From contig NC_092576.1 in assembly GCF_037975245.1 (NCBI RefSeq), positions 30,358,611 through 30,422,610 on the forward strand: 64,000 nucleotides of DNA. The letters run 5' to 3'. Shown here piece after piece: positions 32,298 through 43,620 of the stretch (its first letter is position 1; each line of letters starts with the position of its first letter). The position numbers and the translations under genes are program-made. The notes beneath the pieces were generated by a model. That model made no database searches and had not been told where the DNA came from. It saw only the letters and a program-made list of their open reading frames with translations. Source of the stretch: Apostichopus japonicus (Eukaryota > Echinodermata > Holothuroidea > Aspidochirotida > Stichopodidae).

Positions 32298-34265
32298 GTA
32301 TGTTTTGGTGCAGTAACATATAATGTAGTAATGCTTGCTGTTTTTACTATGCATAGCCAAACTTAAGGCTATATTATTTAGTCGATGATTTTAGGCGTAA
32401 AGAAGTGTTGACAAACTATTGCTATTATAAGCACTCTGTTCTTGAGGGCGCGATTAGCTGACCAATCATCCTTTATTGCAGTCAAACGATATTTAAGCAT
32501 CGAAGAAAGCACGATTTTGAAGATAAAAAAAAAAAAACAATTAATAAAATGCTATTGTATCTCAGTAACAGTATTGTTTGTTTATTGTTTCAATGCCAGT
32601 TAAAAAGTCCAGAAAAACTTTTTTATGCCAAATCGAACTGATTAAATGCTTGCATTTGGTAATGGTACATAATATAACCTACTTCCTTGATGAGACTATG
32701 TATTAAGAAGCTATTTAGTAAATATATTATATATAGCCTTTATTAGTTCCTATCAAGGCTTGAATAAGACATGGTTCCAGTTTATTTAGTTCATGTCAAT
32801 TCTGACACACTTAAGTGTCAACTGTCTTATGGTCCAAAAAGAAGGCATCCCAAGTTTAAAAGTTTGAGTTTGAAATTCTGATCTATAGATTTGTTGAATA
32901 GATCTATGGACCTCAAGTTTGGCTTTATATACCAATTTTACACAGTAAATTTCAATTCTGTGTTTTAACAGTGACTAACTCTAGCCCCCCCCCCCCCCAC
33001 AAATCCCTATTTGCATTTTGCCAATCATTTTTCAGTTTGGGGGGTTCAGAACATGCTCTAATCAGCAGTTTTGTATGTTTGTCAAATAAGTGTTCCCCGA
33101 CTATTTGGGGACTATTATCACTATTCTTAATCAAAAATGAAATAGTAGGCCATTCATGAAGGTATATGAGGGCCTAAAATTTCAGTGTGGGACAAAAATG
33201 GGCCTCAATCTGAGCCCCCAAACTTAAGCCCCTACAGTAGTTGACCCTGTGGACAATGGGTACAGATAATGAGCTTCTGACTAAATGAAGTTGCACATAT
33301 AATCCTTGTGAAACACTAAAAACTTTGATTATTAATATTCACCTCATTCTATAAAAACACTATTTTACAAGAGGGGCCCCTTTTTCGATCAATGGGGTAT
33401 GTAGCATATACTGTATATGGGAAACAGACAATTAAATTACATCAGTAAATATTTGAAATTTACCTGCTGTTTGTGAGATTTTACCTAGAATGAACTTTTT
33501 TCATGTTTTTCAGTTTATTTGACTAAAATCTCAACTGCCACTTGTACCTCAAATCCCACTACAGATTTTCTTCATCATACAGTGCTGCAACACATGGTTA
33601 TGTGGATGATTTATGCCAAATTTGTTTGTCCAAGGCACATCATTTTTAAGTAATTTAACAAAAATGTGATTTAAAGTTTACCAAAATTGTTGATGTTCAA
33701 TCAATCAATGGATGCAGCAGACTTTCATTTTTATGCCTCTTATAGTGTTGTACTTTGTAAGCAATTATATCATTAAACATTTATTTTACTAGCAAATTAT
33801 CTTACAGCAAATTATTTGTAAATATCTCTATTTTGTGGTTGTTTGGTGTGTCACATGAAGCAAGAGGTCTTTATATTTAACATTTTGGCTAGGGAGGTCT
33901 TTTTGTGAACAAAGTTTTTGACAACTTTTCAGTATTTGGCATTTGTTCTATATACAGTCCGGGAAGGGTCTTTCCAGTAAGAGGATAATTCAAGATGGAT
34001 TATTTGTTAATGATATACATATAAAGAAAAATAATTTGTATAATGGAATACGTTTTTCATAAGTTAACGAATGACCATTTCCCCTTATTGGTCATATGAT
34101 CAGTTGAATTTCCTCAAGGTTATATCAATAAATTTGTAGAAAAAAAATGGAATGACTTTCTTGTTTCAATTTTTGTTTCACTTGTTATATCAGTTTAAGT
34201 AAATGCTAGCTTAGCTGTACAAGTTATACAGTGAACAATTTATACTGAGATAGAGCATGCATATG
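32298..34265. other. Intron of the SAMD3-like gene, nothing recognised
   Basis: About 2 kb of AT-rich DNA with a C14 run near 32985. No supported exon, repeat or element. Confidence 0.45.
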
Positions 34266-34580
34266 AGTCAAATTAACACTATATAAAGAGTATAAACAAA
34301 TATCATGTGGTGTTAATTAAGCACCATCTAGTGTAGAATAATATATACACCAAAGGATTGGAGTAACACCATATATCTTACAATGGTGTTAAATCAATTG
34401 GTGTCACATAATTAACACCACAGAGTATAGATTCAACAACCTATTTGGTGTTGATATAGTATTCCAAGAAGGGTGTTTATTTAACACCAGCTGGAGTGGT
34501 CAGATATACAATCCAAAGGAGAATCAAACTTAACACCATCGGTGTTGAATATAACACCAGAGTGTTTGCAGTGTGAATGT
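34266..34580. repeat. GGTGTTAA/TTAACACC-rich element
   Basis: More than ten GGTGTTAA or TTAACACC motifs in mixed orientation within about 300 bp. These are probably subterminal repeats of a non-autonomous transposon. The ends were not resolved. Confidence 0.6.
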
Positions 34581-34623
34581 GACCTTTGACCTGTAGCGCC
34601 AACTTTGTCTGAAACTTTTTCTC

Positions 34624-34940
34624 TTAAAGCAGCATTTTGCGTTTTTCCTCAATTTTTTCGTGTCTATCGAGTTTTTATCATAATACGATCACAAAAGACA
34701 AAACTAAGACTTTCTCATACTTTTTTCCCCACAGCGAACGTTAATTAGCAAGTAATTAAGGCTTTTATATGATTCTGAAAATTGTGTTTCCCTGACACAA
34801 TCGAACCATTTAGTATTTTTTACATGCAGCTCTACAAACCGCCTATTCAAATTCAACCAATCAGTGAAGAGATGTTTATGTATGACTTGGAGCTAAAAAT
34901 AGACTCAGTCATTGGCATGGTAATCCCTCAGCGTTGGTAT
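34624..34940 (+). mobile_element. TTAA MITE, truncated second copy
   Basis: Starts TTAAAGCAGCATTTTGC, like the copy at 15433-16010 read in reverse, and shares its internal blocks up to CTAAAAATAGA. The distal end is missing. Confidence 0.75.
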
Positions 34941-35137
34941 TCGGTAATACAGTGAGTCAAGTGTACACACACGTAAGCCTACCATACGTAGTAGCAAAGT
35001 ATTTAGTTTCGTATAATTGCTACATGCACAAAATATTATAACATGGTGACGAAGTGAAAAAAGAATAAAACAATGGAGAAGCGCTCAAAAGGGAAATATA
35101 AATTTTTGAAGAACCTAACTTCACCTGAAAAGAGAAA

Positions 35138-35277
35138 ATGGCGGAAAGCCCAGAACAAAAAGTACCAAGACACCCGTGTCCCTCCAGTCTCGGGAATCAA
35201 TGGGAAAGATGGAGCGAAGTGGAGAGAAATTTACATCTGAAGAGTGATTCAGAAGTCGCTCGATTTCTACTCGACAG
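35138..35277 (+). CDS. Candidate first coding exon, unknown family
   Basis: ATG at 35138 opens MAESPEQKVPRHPC, followed by a W-x-x-W/L-x-V/K-x-x-L-x-L-x-S-D-x-x-V-A-x-F-L-L-D-R pattern. It ends at CGACAG|GTGAGC, a strong phase-2 donor. The exon at 35688 completes the split Arg codon and continues YADATFKE. The 'SD.EVA.FLLDRY' block is a short N-terminal motif seen in uncharacterised, often transposon-related, invertebrate proteins. I cannot assign a function. Confidence 0.4.
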
Positions 35278-35687
35278 GTGAGCAAAGAGTAGATTTGTTC
35301 GTTACATTTTTTGTTTACATGATTTAACGTTACTTCTCATTATCGGTCAGAGAAACTGAGAACGAACCCCTGCCTCCACTATTATTACTACAGTTTCTAG
35401 TTTAGCCTAGGCCAGTAGTAGGGCCTATACTAAGTCTATAGTACTAGCACTAGTAGAAGGTATAGTATAAGGGTGGATGAGGAGGCACGACAGCTGTTGT
35501 TTTCAACAGAGCAGCAGCTTGCTTTACTTGCCAAAGCAAAGTGCTGCTGAGTGCTTTTTTATTATGACCAACTAACAATGTGTTTGTGATTTCATGATAA
35601 ATCTGAGTTCTTTTCTACCATCTTATGTTGTTTAATTAATAACATATATTTTGTTATAAATTCCTGTCTAACTTTACTTCCTCACAG

Positions 35688-35763
35688 GTACGCTGATGCC
35701 ACTTTTAAAGAGGTTATGAAACGGAAAATTTTTTCTTTATCATCGTATTCTGTACACTCGTAG
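35688..35763 (+). CDS. Candidate second exon of the 35138 gene (fragment)
   Basis: Acceptor CCTCACAG. It reads RYADATFKEVMKRK in phase with the preceding exon and stops at TAG 35761-35763. Either a donor lies within it (weak GTTATG at 35710) or the gene is cut here. Confidence 0.35.
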
Positions 35764-35881
35764 CTTTCCGATGATACCCAATTTGTGTCAAACGAAGCTG
35801 GCATCCTCGAGGAATAAACGATCAAAAATTCGATGGTAATAAAAACTTTCTAAAAATTGTTGTATTTAGGGTAAAGCGGCG

Positions 35882-35889
35882 TGACGTCA
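35882..35889. promoter_or_regulatory. Consensus CRE palindrome
   Basis: TGACGTCA, a perfect cAMP-response-element octamer 146 bp upstream of the THAP start codon, in a locally GC-richer patch. It is promoter-like, but function is only inferred. Confidence 0.4.
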
Positions 35890-36034
35890 GTCGAGGAACT
35901 CAGCTCACTTCCGAGACGCTATGTTTACATTCTTAAACGTCTGAGAACACACATTATTACACTGTTGCAGTGCTCCGTAGTAATTGAGATTTGGAGTTTT
36001 GTTTTTACGTAAATTTATCTCGTAACTGTTAAAT

Positions 36035-36133
36035 ATGCCGAGCCGATATGTGGTATCAGGTTGCTCCACCACAAGTATTGACGGATTTCTACCGCAAGCT
36101 TTTCCAAAAGATGACAGAAATCGAAGAATTTGA
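36035..36133 (+). pseudogene. THAP-domain N-terminus, broken
   Basis: ATG at 36035 opens MPSRYVVSGCSTT...FPKDDRNRRI and a TGA at codon 33. THAP domains start M-P-x-x-C-x-V-x-G-C and continue to F-P-K/R-D...R-x-x-W. The spacing matches, but the first zinc-binding Cys (position 5) is Tyr. The stop falls exactly where the invariant Trp is expected, consistent with TGG to TGA. The residues after the stop stay THAP-like in the same frame for about ten codons. The second half of the zinc finger was not found. The source could be a Kolobok/P-type transposase or a host THAP gene. Confidence 0.6.
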
Positions 36134-37084
36134 ACACGACTCGCTCAAAACACTACGCCTGTAGGCCTATACGCCTACTGTTGCCAAATTACTTGTTGTG
36201 ACCATAGCCTACACTAGGCCTCCTTGATACAGCAAATGACGATTTTTTTTTTATGGTTACCTAATATTTGGCACAAATTTTAAAGCCAGTTGGTTTTAGA
36301 ACAATCAATACTTCTGCAAGTTTTCTTTTCTTGTAAAACTGGCGTTGTGTTGTGATTTTACGTAACAGTTGGATGATACAATTACTACGGGCCAGCCTGT
36401 TATACAACGTCTATTAGTTAGGTCTAGACCACATGTTACCACTACAAGTACTAGGCCTATAGGGTTGCACTCTACAGAATGTCACATTTTCCTTGCACTG
36501 TAAGACACAAATTTCTAGAAGCATCGCTACAAAGTTAAGTAGCAGGATCATCGACATTCGAGATAATTTAAATCATATGATGGTCTTAATAACGGTGGTT
36601 TTGTTTATTCTCAACCGACCAGTTTCGGTTCAGGGTCGTCCAACCGTTCTGCTCGGGACTTCGATCGGCAGCGACGCGTCCCGGCCATCGGGATCGTTTT
36701 ACAATTCTTCTGCAAGGGGCTCAATTGACAGGGAAAAACACCCTCGAAAACTATTTCCTCCTCTTCTTCCTCAAGAAAATAATTTTCGTCAAAGCTTACG
36801 AATGTCCTGAGAGGTGAAGTCCTATTTCCTCGGAATCGGAAGAAGACATTTTCGATTGATGAGAAGAGTGTTGTGGTTACATATAGTAAACTGTATAACG
36901 CCGTATCGGTAAACAGCGGGGAGTCGGCTTTGGCTGAAATGGTTCCTTTGATGACGTCAGATGAACTGCGGTGGGCAGCTTTACTTTTTTTTACGAGTGG
37001 CAGCTCGAGTGGTCTCTAGGGAATACTTTAACAGCGAATTTCTAGCGTTTGAAGCCGTATTTGCGGAGCGTTGTGCATGGGTGG
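36134..37084. other. No supported gene
   Basis: The 105-codon frame at 36493-36810 has no recognisable domain and no convincing splice signals. A CRE octamer TGACGTCA lies near 36953. Confidence 0.4.
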
Positions 37085-37399
37085 TGTTGTAGTAATGTAG
37101 ATAAACCATTCCAAGACCAGAAAATTTTTCATCTCATAACATTTTCATTGCATGCCTTCATTCAGCAAGGGGAAAGCATTAAGCAAGTACCTTTGCTCTT
37201 TGCTGTAATGTCTCGCAGAAGACGAAAAGATTATAGAAAAGTTATGAAAGCAGTGAAGGATGCCCTCCCTACCGAATCATGAGTCAGGCGGATGGTGATG
37301 GATTTTGAAGCAGCAATGTGGAGAGGAGCTAAATCCATCTTCACGAATGTCACCATTCTAGGGTGTAATTTTCACTGGCGCCAAGCAGTGTGGAGAAAG
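37085..37399 (+). pseudogene. MULE transposase domain, first piece
   Basis: Encodes LHAFIQQGESIKQVPLLFAV, MSRRRRKDYRKVMKA, VMDFEAAMWRGAKSIF and GCNFHWRQAVWRK, the core of the Mutator-like (MULE) transposase domain found in FLYWCH-linked animal transposases. D-F-E holds the second catalytic Asp and G-C-x-F-H-W is the conserved Cys/His motif. A TGA at 37280-37282 interrupts the frame, so the copy is dead. It ends at a plausible donor GAAAG|GTAAAG and continues in the exon at 37510. Confidence 0.8.
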
Positions 37400-37509
37400 G
37401 TAAAGAAAGAAAATGTTATCATTTCATTGGAAAGGTATTCTTGTTTAAGTTGTGTTTATGTGGTATATGATATTGTATTTTCATCAAGCTATCAACCTTT
37501 CCTTTTTAG

Positions 37510-37545
37510 GTGCAAAATTTGGGCTTGCGAACAGCATACCTGACC
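37510..37545 (+). pseudogene. MULE transposase, second piece
   Basis: After a CCTTTTTAG acceptor, VQNLGLRTAYLT is in phase with ...VWRK upstream. An in-frame TGA then follows and the homology is lost. Confidence 0.6.
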
Positions 37546-37739
37546 TGATGGACTGTGGGCACCTGATGCATGGTGCATGTATCGGAGGTCCATCAGGACC
37601 GACAATGATGTAGAAAGTAACTGATTGACAGGAGTTAACACTTTATATCCTTTTAGTAATTTTGTAAACTGTTTTGTTTTAATAGTCATATAACACAAAG
37701 GAATTAAATTAATATCTCAACTTGTTGCAGATAATATTT

Positions 37740-37782
37740 TATAATATATAATATATTTTATATTATATAATATGCAAATTTT
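37740..37782. repeat. AT palindrome
   Basis: A TATAATATATAATATATTTTATATTATATAATA-type self-complementary stretch between the MULE pieces. Confidence 0.7.
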
Positions 37783-37831
37783 ATATTAAAAGTTTCAGAA
37801 ATAATATTAACAGCTACTTTTTTCTTTACAG

Positions 37832-38093
37832 GGTGGCACCATGCTCTAAACAAGGAGGTAGGGGCTAAGAGTCCATTTTATTCTCTTGTATGGGCCATGT
37901 TTGAAGCAGCCAGCTTTGTTAAACTGCAAGTTCTGCTAGTGTCAAAGGAAAACTAAAGAGAATGGAGAGGAAAGGCTTCAAAAACATCCAAAAGAAGCTT
38001 CTTAACTACTGGTATGAATTCGAGGAGGGGACACGCTCCACGAATAGGTTGCTGCGGGCATGTGCCAAGATGCTGGGCAATTTGGATGTTTAG
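37832..38093 (+). pseudogene. MULE transposase, C-terminal piece
   Basis: After a TTTTTTCTTTACAG acceptor it reads GWHHALNKEV (the W-H-x-x-L-N signature of MULE C-termini), and then SLVWAMFEAASFVKLQVLL. A one-base shift near 37953 moves it to a frame with MERKGFKNIQKKLLNYW and RLLRACAKMLGN, ending at TAG 38091-38093. The antisense frames here are shadows. Confidence 0.75.
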
Positions 38094-39559
38094 GAGAAGA
38101 GAACTGTAGGTAACAGGAACTAACTCCTCCTCGCCTGTCCCTACGGGGAGAAAAGAGGGCATGGGCAGGGCCTTGGGGGGTAGTTCCCATGTGCGCTCAA
38201 CCATGATTAACTCTTTAAGTGTTCTTGTTGCCTTTGAACGTTATTAATAAATCGCCTGTTAAATGTAATGTATTATATTTGTTTTATTGTTGAATAGACT
38301 TTTTGTATGTTAAAAACCTTTCTCTCTCCTTTTTTTGTGTCTGATTGTATATAATGAATGCAACATTCACAACAATTCCCTACACCGACCTAGCAACAAT
38401 TTAGTAGGGGAGAGGCGGGGGGGGGGGAGGTTTTCAGACTGGCTCACTGAAGAGAAGTGATAAACACATTAAAACTCAACTATGAATATTAATATAGGCC
38501 AAATCTAAACATTGAAACTATAGCATACTTTTAATAGATGCAACTGTGTTTGGTATCTACCTCGAGTAATTTGCACACGTTAAAAGATCATCAGGAAAAT
38601 AAAGGATCTCAAGGTGATCTTACGAGCAGCAAGAAAATTGATAGTAATAAGCACACTAAACTCAACAATACTAAAATAGGCCTAACATCAAAACATCTAC
38701 TGTTAATGCTTTTATACTTTCTCAGTATTTTTTTCCATACCTACCCTCAACTGGTTTTCATAAATCGAAAGATCGACATTAAACTGTAAAACTAGGCTAA
38801 ACCCTGGTATAAACACAATGATAAGCAGCAACAATGAAAGTTTGTCTCTGGTACTGCAGCCACTATGGTAATTCTTTTGGGAGTTATAGCCTTCGATGTG
38901 ATGGTAAAATAAAAAGAAATACATACTGTTTTATTCTATTTCTTTTCAGTTATTTGACGTGTATCACTGTGCCCCATGATCCTCTCTGCCTTAATGATCC
39001 ACTCTGCCCACCCGATTAAGGTTACCAAAGTAAACTCAAGAGCATTTGGGTCCAATCTGCAATTTGCTGCGGTTTTTACCAACCGCTTATAAACAAACTC
39101 ACAAGCCCAGCTCCCATGTTAGCTTTTTACTTCGCGGGCTTTGGTCTATTGTTACTAACGTTCAAAAACCCACTGAATGAGGTTATGAATTATGAATAAA
39201 ACACCATACACAATACCCACCGACATAATATTATATGGGCCTTTATATTCTCACTCTGTACATATAATATCACCAATACATCAAAATATCACCCACCCCT
39301 CACCCTCCCCCTTAAGGATGAAAGTTAGCGAGACCAAATCGTCAAGGCAGCTCACCTTTTTCCACCTTCACGGCATGTCGAAAACTACAACCCAAAAAGG
39401 TGGCGCTGCTTAACTAAAATTAAATTTGTGCTTACAGCCTAGGCTAGTGCTTACAGCCTAAGCTACAACCTTAGCTATCCTAATAATAATCTAGTCTCGA
39501 AGCTACTTTTTATCCTGTAACAGTCAAATCCTATCTTCTCTAATTCTCCCAAAAAAAAT
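38094..39559. other. Non-coding, no gene recognised
   Basis: Contains a G13 tract near 38417. No supported exon or element. Confidence 0.45.
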
Positions 39560-39665
39560 GGTACTTTCCGCTGAAAAAAAACGTTGTTTTCCGCTGACAA
39601 TTTTTTGGGCGGAAAACAGCGTTTTGTTTCAGCGGAAAGTAATGTGTGCGGAAAATAACGGTACC
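39560..39665. mobile_element. Short palindromic (fold-back) element
   Basis: GGTACTTTCCGCTGAAA at the left pairs with TTTCAGCGGAAAGTAATG- and GCGGAAAATAACGGTACC-like sequence at the right. The centre reads TTTTTTGGGCGGAAAAC. It would fold into a near-complete hairpin. Confidence 0.65.
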
Positions 39666-39928
39666 CCTAGTAGAATAGGGTACTTAGCCTACTATTAACT
39701 AGCACTACCAAGGCCAGTAAGGTGGCATACTCCTATTAGAGTCTATATCAATCCGCTCGATTGTTCTCCTTCAAGAAAAGTGCCGAAAAGCAGCGGGAGA
39801 ACATCTTTTGTGACCTGTTATCAATCATAATCTAGTTTTTTGTGGCTTGCATGTTGAAGAGCATGAATGGAAGTACATGTGGTGAGAAAATTGGGTCAAT
39901 TGAGGCAATTTTAGACCCCTTTAGGAAT

Positions 39929-41291
39929 CCCGGGAGCGAATTTTTTTTTCCCAAACAGGTTTGCAATTGCGTGTAAATAGGCGCTCATGATTGGTCGGAA
40001 AAGTTACGTCATCACGATAGAAACCTTCACTTCCAGGTAACCAAAGTGTCTGCATCCATTCGTTGCAACGAAGATATAGCCGTTCAAAATTACCCGAAGC
40101 TTTTCGTTGTAGATGTGTTTGGAATTGGTTTAGACATATTGAGCACACTAGTATGGTATGATCATCTACTTTGATCGAAGTTTTCTGTGAAGGCATTAGT
40201 CGATAACAACGCACAGTGAAATGTTCGTACAGGGTACATCACACATGCGCTGTAGTCCTATATGTATTATAACTGTGTACACAGTACAGTGACGGAAAAA
40301 TATCATACTGTAGCATGGTGGACTCATAGTTGACGCACTTAAGGATTTGATCAAAAATGTATATCAAGGAAAAAATCCAAATCACTCAACTCTATGTGTT
40401 TTTTCATATGTGTAGTTCCACAGAAATGTTATGATCTCAAAATATTTAAGGTTCTGTGCTTATGCACAGTACAATTGAGCAGAATTTGACCACAAAATGT
40501 CTGCCGTGTCAAGTTCTTTCATACCCCTAAATTGACACATTCGTCGATTAGCTTACCGTGTAGTCCAGGCCTTAGTATACATCCATTGACTTTAGATGCT
40601 GTTTGCTATGCTCTGAGCCTCTAAGCTCAGACTGGTCAGGTCCCAGAGAGAAGTCTTATCATATTGAGGTAATGTTGGTTATTTTTAGGATGTAAGATTT
40701 CCAAATGCCCAACAAACGTGCAAAACTGGGGGGAGGGTGTTAAAAGCTTAAAAAATACCACAATTTGGTCAGCAAATAGCTGAAATGGATTCAAACTCAT
40801 GAAAAATGTAATTCTGCTTGACTGCAAAAAGTTTAGGTGGCCTGCTGTATCGTTGCTAGTAATAATTAGAGGTGCGTCAATTACGGGGTGCGTCAATTTT
40901 GAAGCCTTGACTATACACTAAACTGTTTGCGTATATTCATTCAAGACTCGTGAAGTTGATTTTAGTGTAGGCCTACCCATTCCACGAAACAAATTCCGAT
41001 TGCAGTAGAACGGCTCACAAATCTTGAATAACGTGAACACGAACCCAATAGAATGTAGCGTATGTATCATAAGTAAGGTCAACATGTGATTCAAGCATTA
41101 AAAGTAAAATTAGGGCGTTTGATTGGAAACCCCGTAACTAGACTTAATTAAGTGTCAGTGTGTAACTCAGTGCATGTCTTCGAACTTCGAAGCGATGCCC
41201 ATTATTGGTGCTGACGTCACGAGCAATCTGATTGGCGGAAAACTCCGTAATTGCAAACCTGTTTGGGAAAAAAAAATTCGCCTCCCGGGAG
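39929..41291. mobile_element. 1.36 kb unit bounded by ~47-bp inverted repeats
   Basis: The left arm (39929-39975) and right arm (41246-41291) are inverted copies: CCCGGGAG(G)CGAATTTT..., then CCCAAACAGGTTTGCAATT. Identity is about 90%. The right inner flank carries a CRE octamer (41212-41219), and the left inner flank has GTTACGTCATCACG. No open frame of note lies inside. It could be a non-autonomous transposon or an inverted segmental copy. No target-site duplication is evident. Confidence 0.7.
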
Positions 41292-41739
41292 CAGCGTACG
41301 AAATTTGTTTAGCACTGAGTGAAGAGGTGTGTGTAAAGTGACGAAAACTTCCGGCTCGGATAGCAAAAAATCTACATGGTCATGGTACGGAAAATTGATG
41401 GTGCCATGAAAGGCCAACTTGTCAGCTATCCGGTGATGGGTAGCGTTTAGCTAGTGAAAACTTCTATCTAGACTTAGAGACCACATTACTTTTGTGATTT
41501 AGTGTGTAAGTCAATGGGGCTTTTAATGGGCGTATGCTACCGTAAGGCTAAACGCTCTTACTTTTCTGACTTTTTCTTCACAGTCATAGTCTGATCAAAT
41601 TGCAACAAGTCTATGTTCTTGATACAGTTAACTAACCTTCACGCATAGATAATTTACACTAGACTTTACAAGGCATGGGCTATAATTACAGTGATTTCGT
41701 ATGCCGTAGCCTAAATCATGAGGCCTACGTTCTGGGGGT
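41292..41739. other. Non-coding, nothing recognised
   Basis: No supported feature. Confidence 0.4.
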
Positions 41740-42130
41740 TCCCGTTAGTTTCCTGCCCCAAATAACGTTAGTTTCCTCCCCTAAAAACGTTTCTTACCTC
41801 CTAAATCATGGGGAGGAAATTATCGTTTTTCCAGGGAGGAAGCTGATGAAAGCATATTGGCTAGGCTATGTGGAAAGAATAAATTTAGTAGGCTTAGTGC
41901 AATAACTGTAGGAATTTCTTTTTCTTTCTACCTTTACTACAAATATCTCTTCCCATATAGCCTAGCTATTTTGCCTCCCTTGAAAAATGTTTCTTTCATT
42001 GAAATCGTTATTTTCTCTCCTAAATAAAAAATTACAGTTACTTCAGTATTTAACTCCTTCTACGTAGCCTAGCAAAATGTCTTCTTGCTTGAATTCCTCC
42101 CCTGAGAAACATTACTTTCCTCCCTGATAG
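41740..42130. repeat. Dispersed 'TTTCCTCCCCTGAAAA' repeat, copy 1
   Basis: Reiterated (A)ACGTTACTTTCCTCCCC-like blocks in both orientations, plus GAGGAAGCTGATGAAAGCAT and CTATGTGGAAAGAATA. The same set recurs at 44390-44720 and 57270-57580. Confidence 0.65.
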
Positions 42131-43040
42131 TTTATTTTTGTGATTCTACTTTCAGGTTTACATGAAATTTCTCAAAGTCTGCAGGCAGATGGACCTGTGT
42201 TCCTGTTATGGAAAAGAATAGTTACAAGCACATTCCCCAACTGATGAAAGACATATTTAGACGGAGGCTTGATGATGACAATTCTCAGCTAGGACGTGTT
42301 GTTCTTGCCGAGGATGACCCAAGGCACATCTCTGGTACAATTCGCCCGAGCCAACCTCCATCAGCTTCTTTTACAGCTTCTTTTACAGCTTGTTGCAAGC
42401 CATCAGAGCAGGATGGGGCCTAGTTCTACTTTGTTATAAGTCAAATCTATTAATCTTCCTCGCTTCAGCGATTAATAATATTTGGGGGTGGGGGGGGGGG
42501 GAGGTTGGAGTGATTGAAACCTGCATGTCTCCTACAACTTTGCAGAAATTAAAAAAGTGGTAGGGGTGGGGGGGGGGGGCTTCTTTTCTCAAAATCATTA
42601 GTCATGCCAATTGATCTAAAACATAATACATGTACTAGTTTGGTGTCAGGTTTGGACTCTAAGAACTATTCCTTTTTTTAAGTTTTTGTTGTTGTAAAGA
42701 TCAGCAGACTTAATTTAAGCACATTCATCAATAAAAAAGGGCAACTTGTTTTGTGTATTGAAGCTTGTTAATGTCCATGTTTCAGAATAAATTAGAACAT
42801 TAAATTGGAAGATTTTGCAGATTGAAGTAAGAACAGCAGTGAAAGAAATTGTGTGTTTATTCAAAGCCCTGAATGGTAAAGTCAAAGAACACAAATAGAG
42901 AAAACCATGATTACGTGTTTCACCAAACAAAAACAAAATGTAATACTAATAACATGTCTATAATCTTAGATGATACTGAAAACAAGTCTATATTTGGCAA
43001 GGAATACAACTAATCAAGAAATACAGAACTGAATACGAGT
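42131..43040. other. Uncertain region with a possible exon at 42157-42423
   Basis: A TCTACTTTCAG acceptor at about 42154 precedes two overlapping short frames (GLHEISQSLQADGPVFLLWK, then MEKNSYKHIPQLMKDIF). They could belong to the transposase-like gene at 44831, but I see no diagnostic motif. G-runs occur near 42490 and 42575. Confidence 0.3.
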
Positions 43041-43620
43041 GAATGATAAACATGGAAAACAATAGCAATCAATTACTCTCCAAGGGCTACTTATAAAAAT
43101 GTAACAGTTAACCAACTTCTCTTCTTGAGATATGGCATTAGCACTAATGGCCGCAAGCAAAACAATGGGATTATCTACCCACCAAGTGTTATCAACATAC
43201 TTCTTGTCTCTATCAACTTTCACTTCTTGGAATATGAACTATTGTCCTCAAAATGACCTTCATGATTAACAAAATCTATTTCCTACTCACCAAGGGCCAC
43301 CTATATAGCAAGTTTGAAGTTCAACCAACTTTCACTTCTTGATATTGTTTATAAGGTTTCAAGAGTTGAACATTTGTTGACCTAAAATGACCTTTTACCT
43401 CCATGAAAAACAACAGGGTTCATCTACTTACCAAGTGCTATCTACATAGCAAGTTGGATGTCCAACCAACTAACACTTCTTGAGATACTGTTTATACACA
43501 GATTTCAAATGTTGACCTCAAATGACCTTTGAACTCGATGAAAATCAATAAGGATCAATAAGGAACAATAAAGACTACCTATATACCAAGTTTGAATTCA
43601 AGCAACTTTTACTTCTTCAG
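43041..43620. repeat. Tandem ~110-140 bp repeat, ~5 diverged units
   Basis: Each unit contains an (A)CCAACTTTCACTTCTTGAGAT-like block, a TGACCTCAAATGACCTT block and an ACCAAG(T/G)GC(T/C)A(T/C)CTA block. Copies are centred near 43115, 43222, 43335, 43475 and 43610. Confidence 0.75.

Noticed and set aside
36493-36810. 105-codon + strand frame with a hydrophobic segment
   Set aside because: No domain, no clear splice sites, and it ends just before the MULE relic. Support is insufficient.
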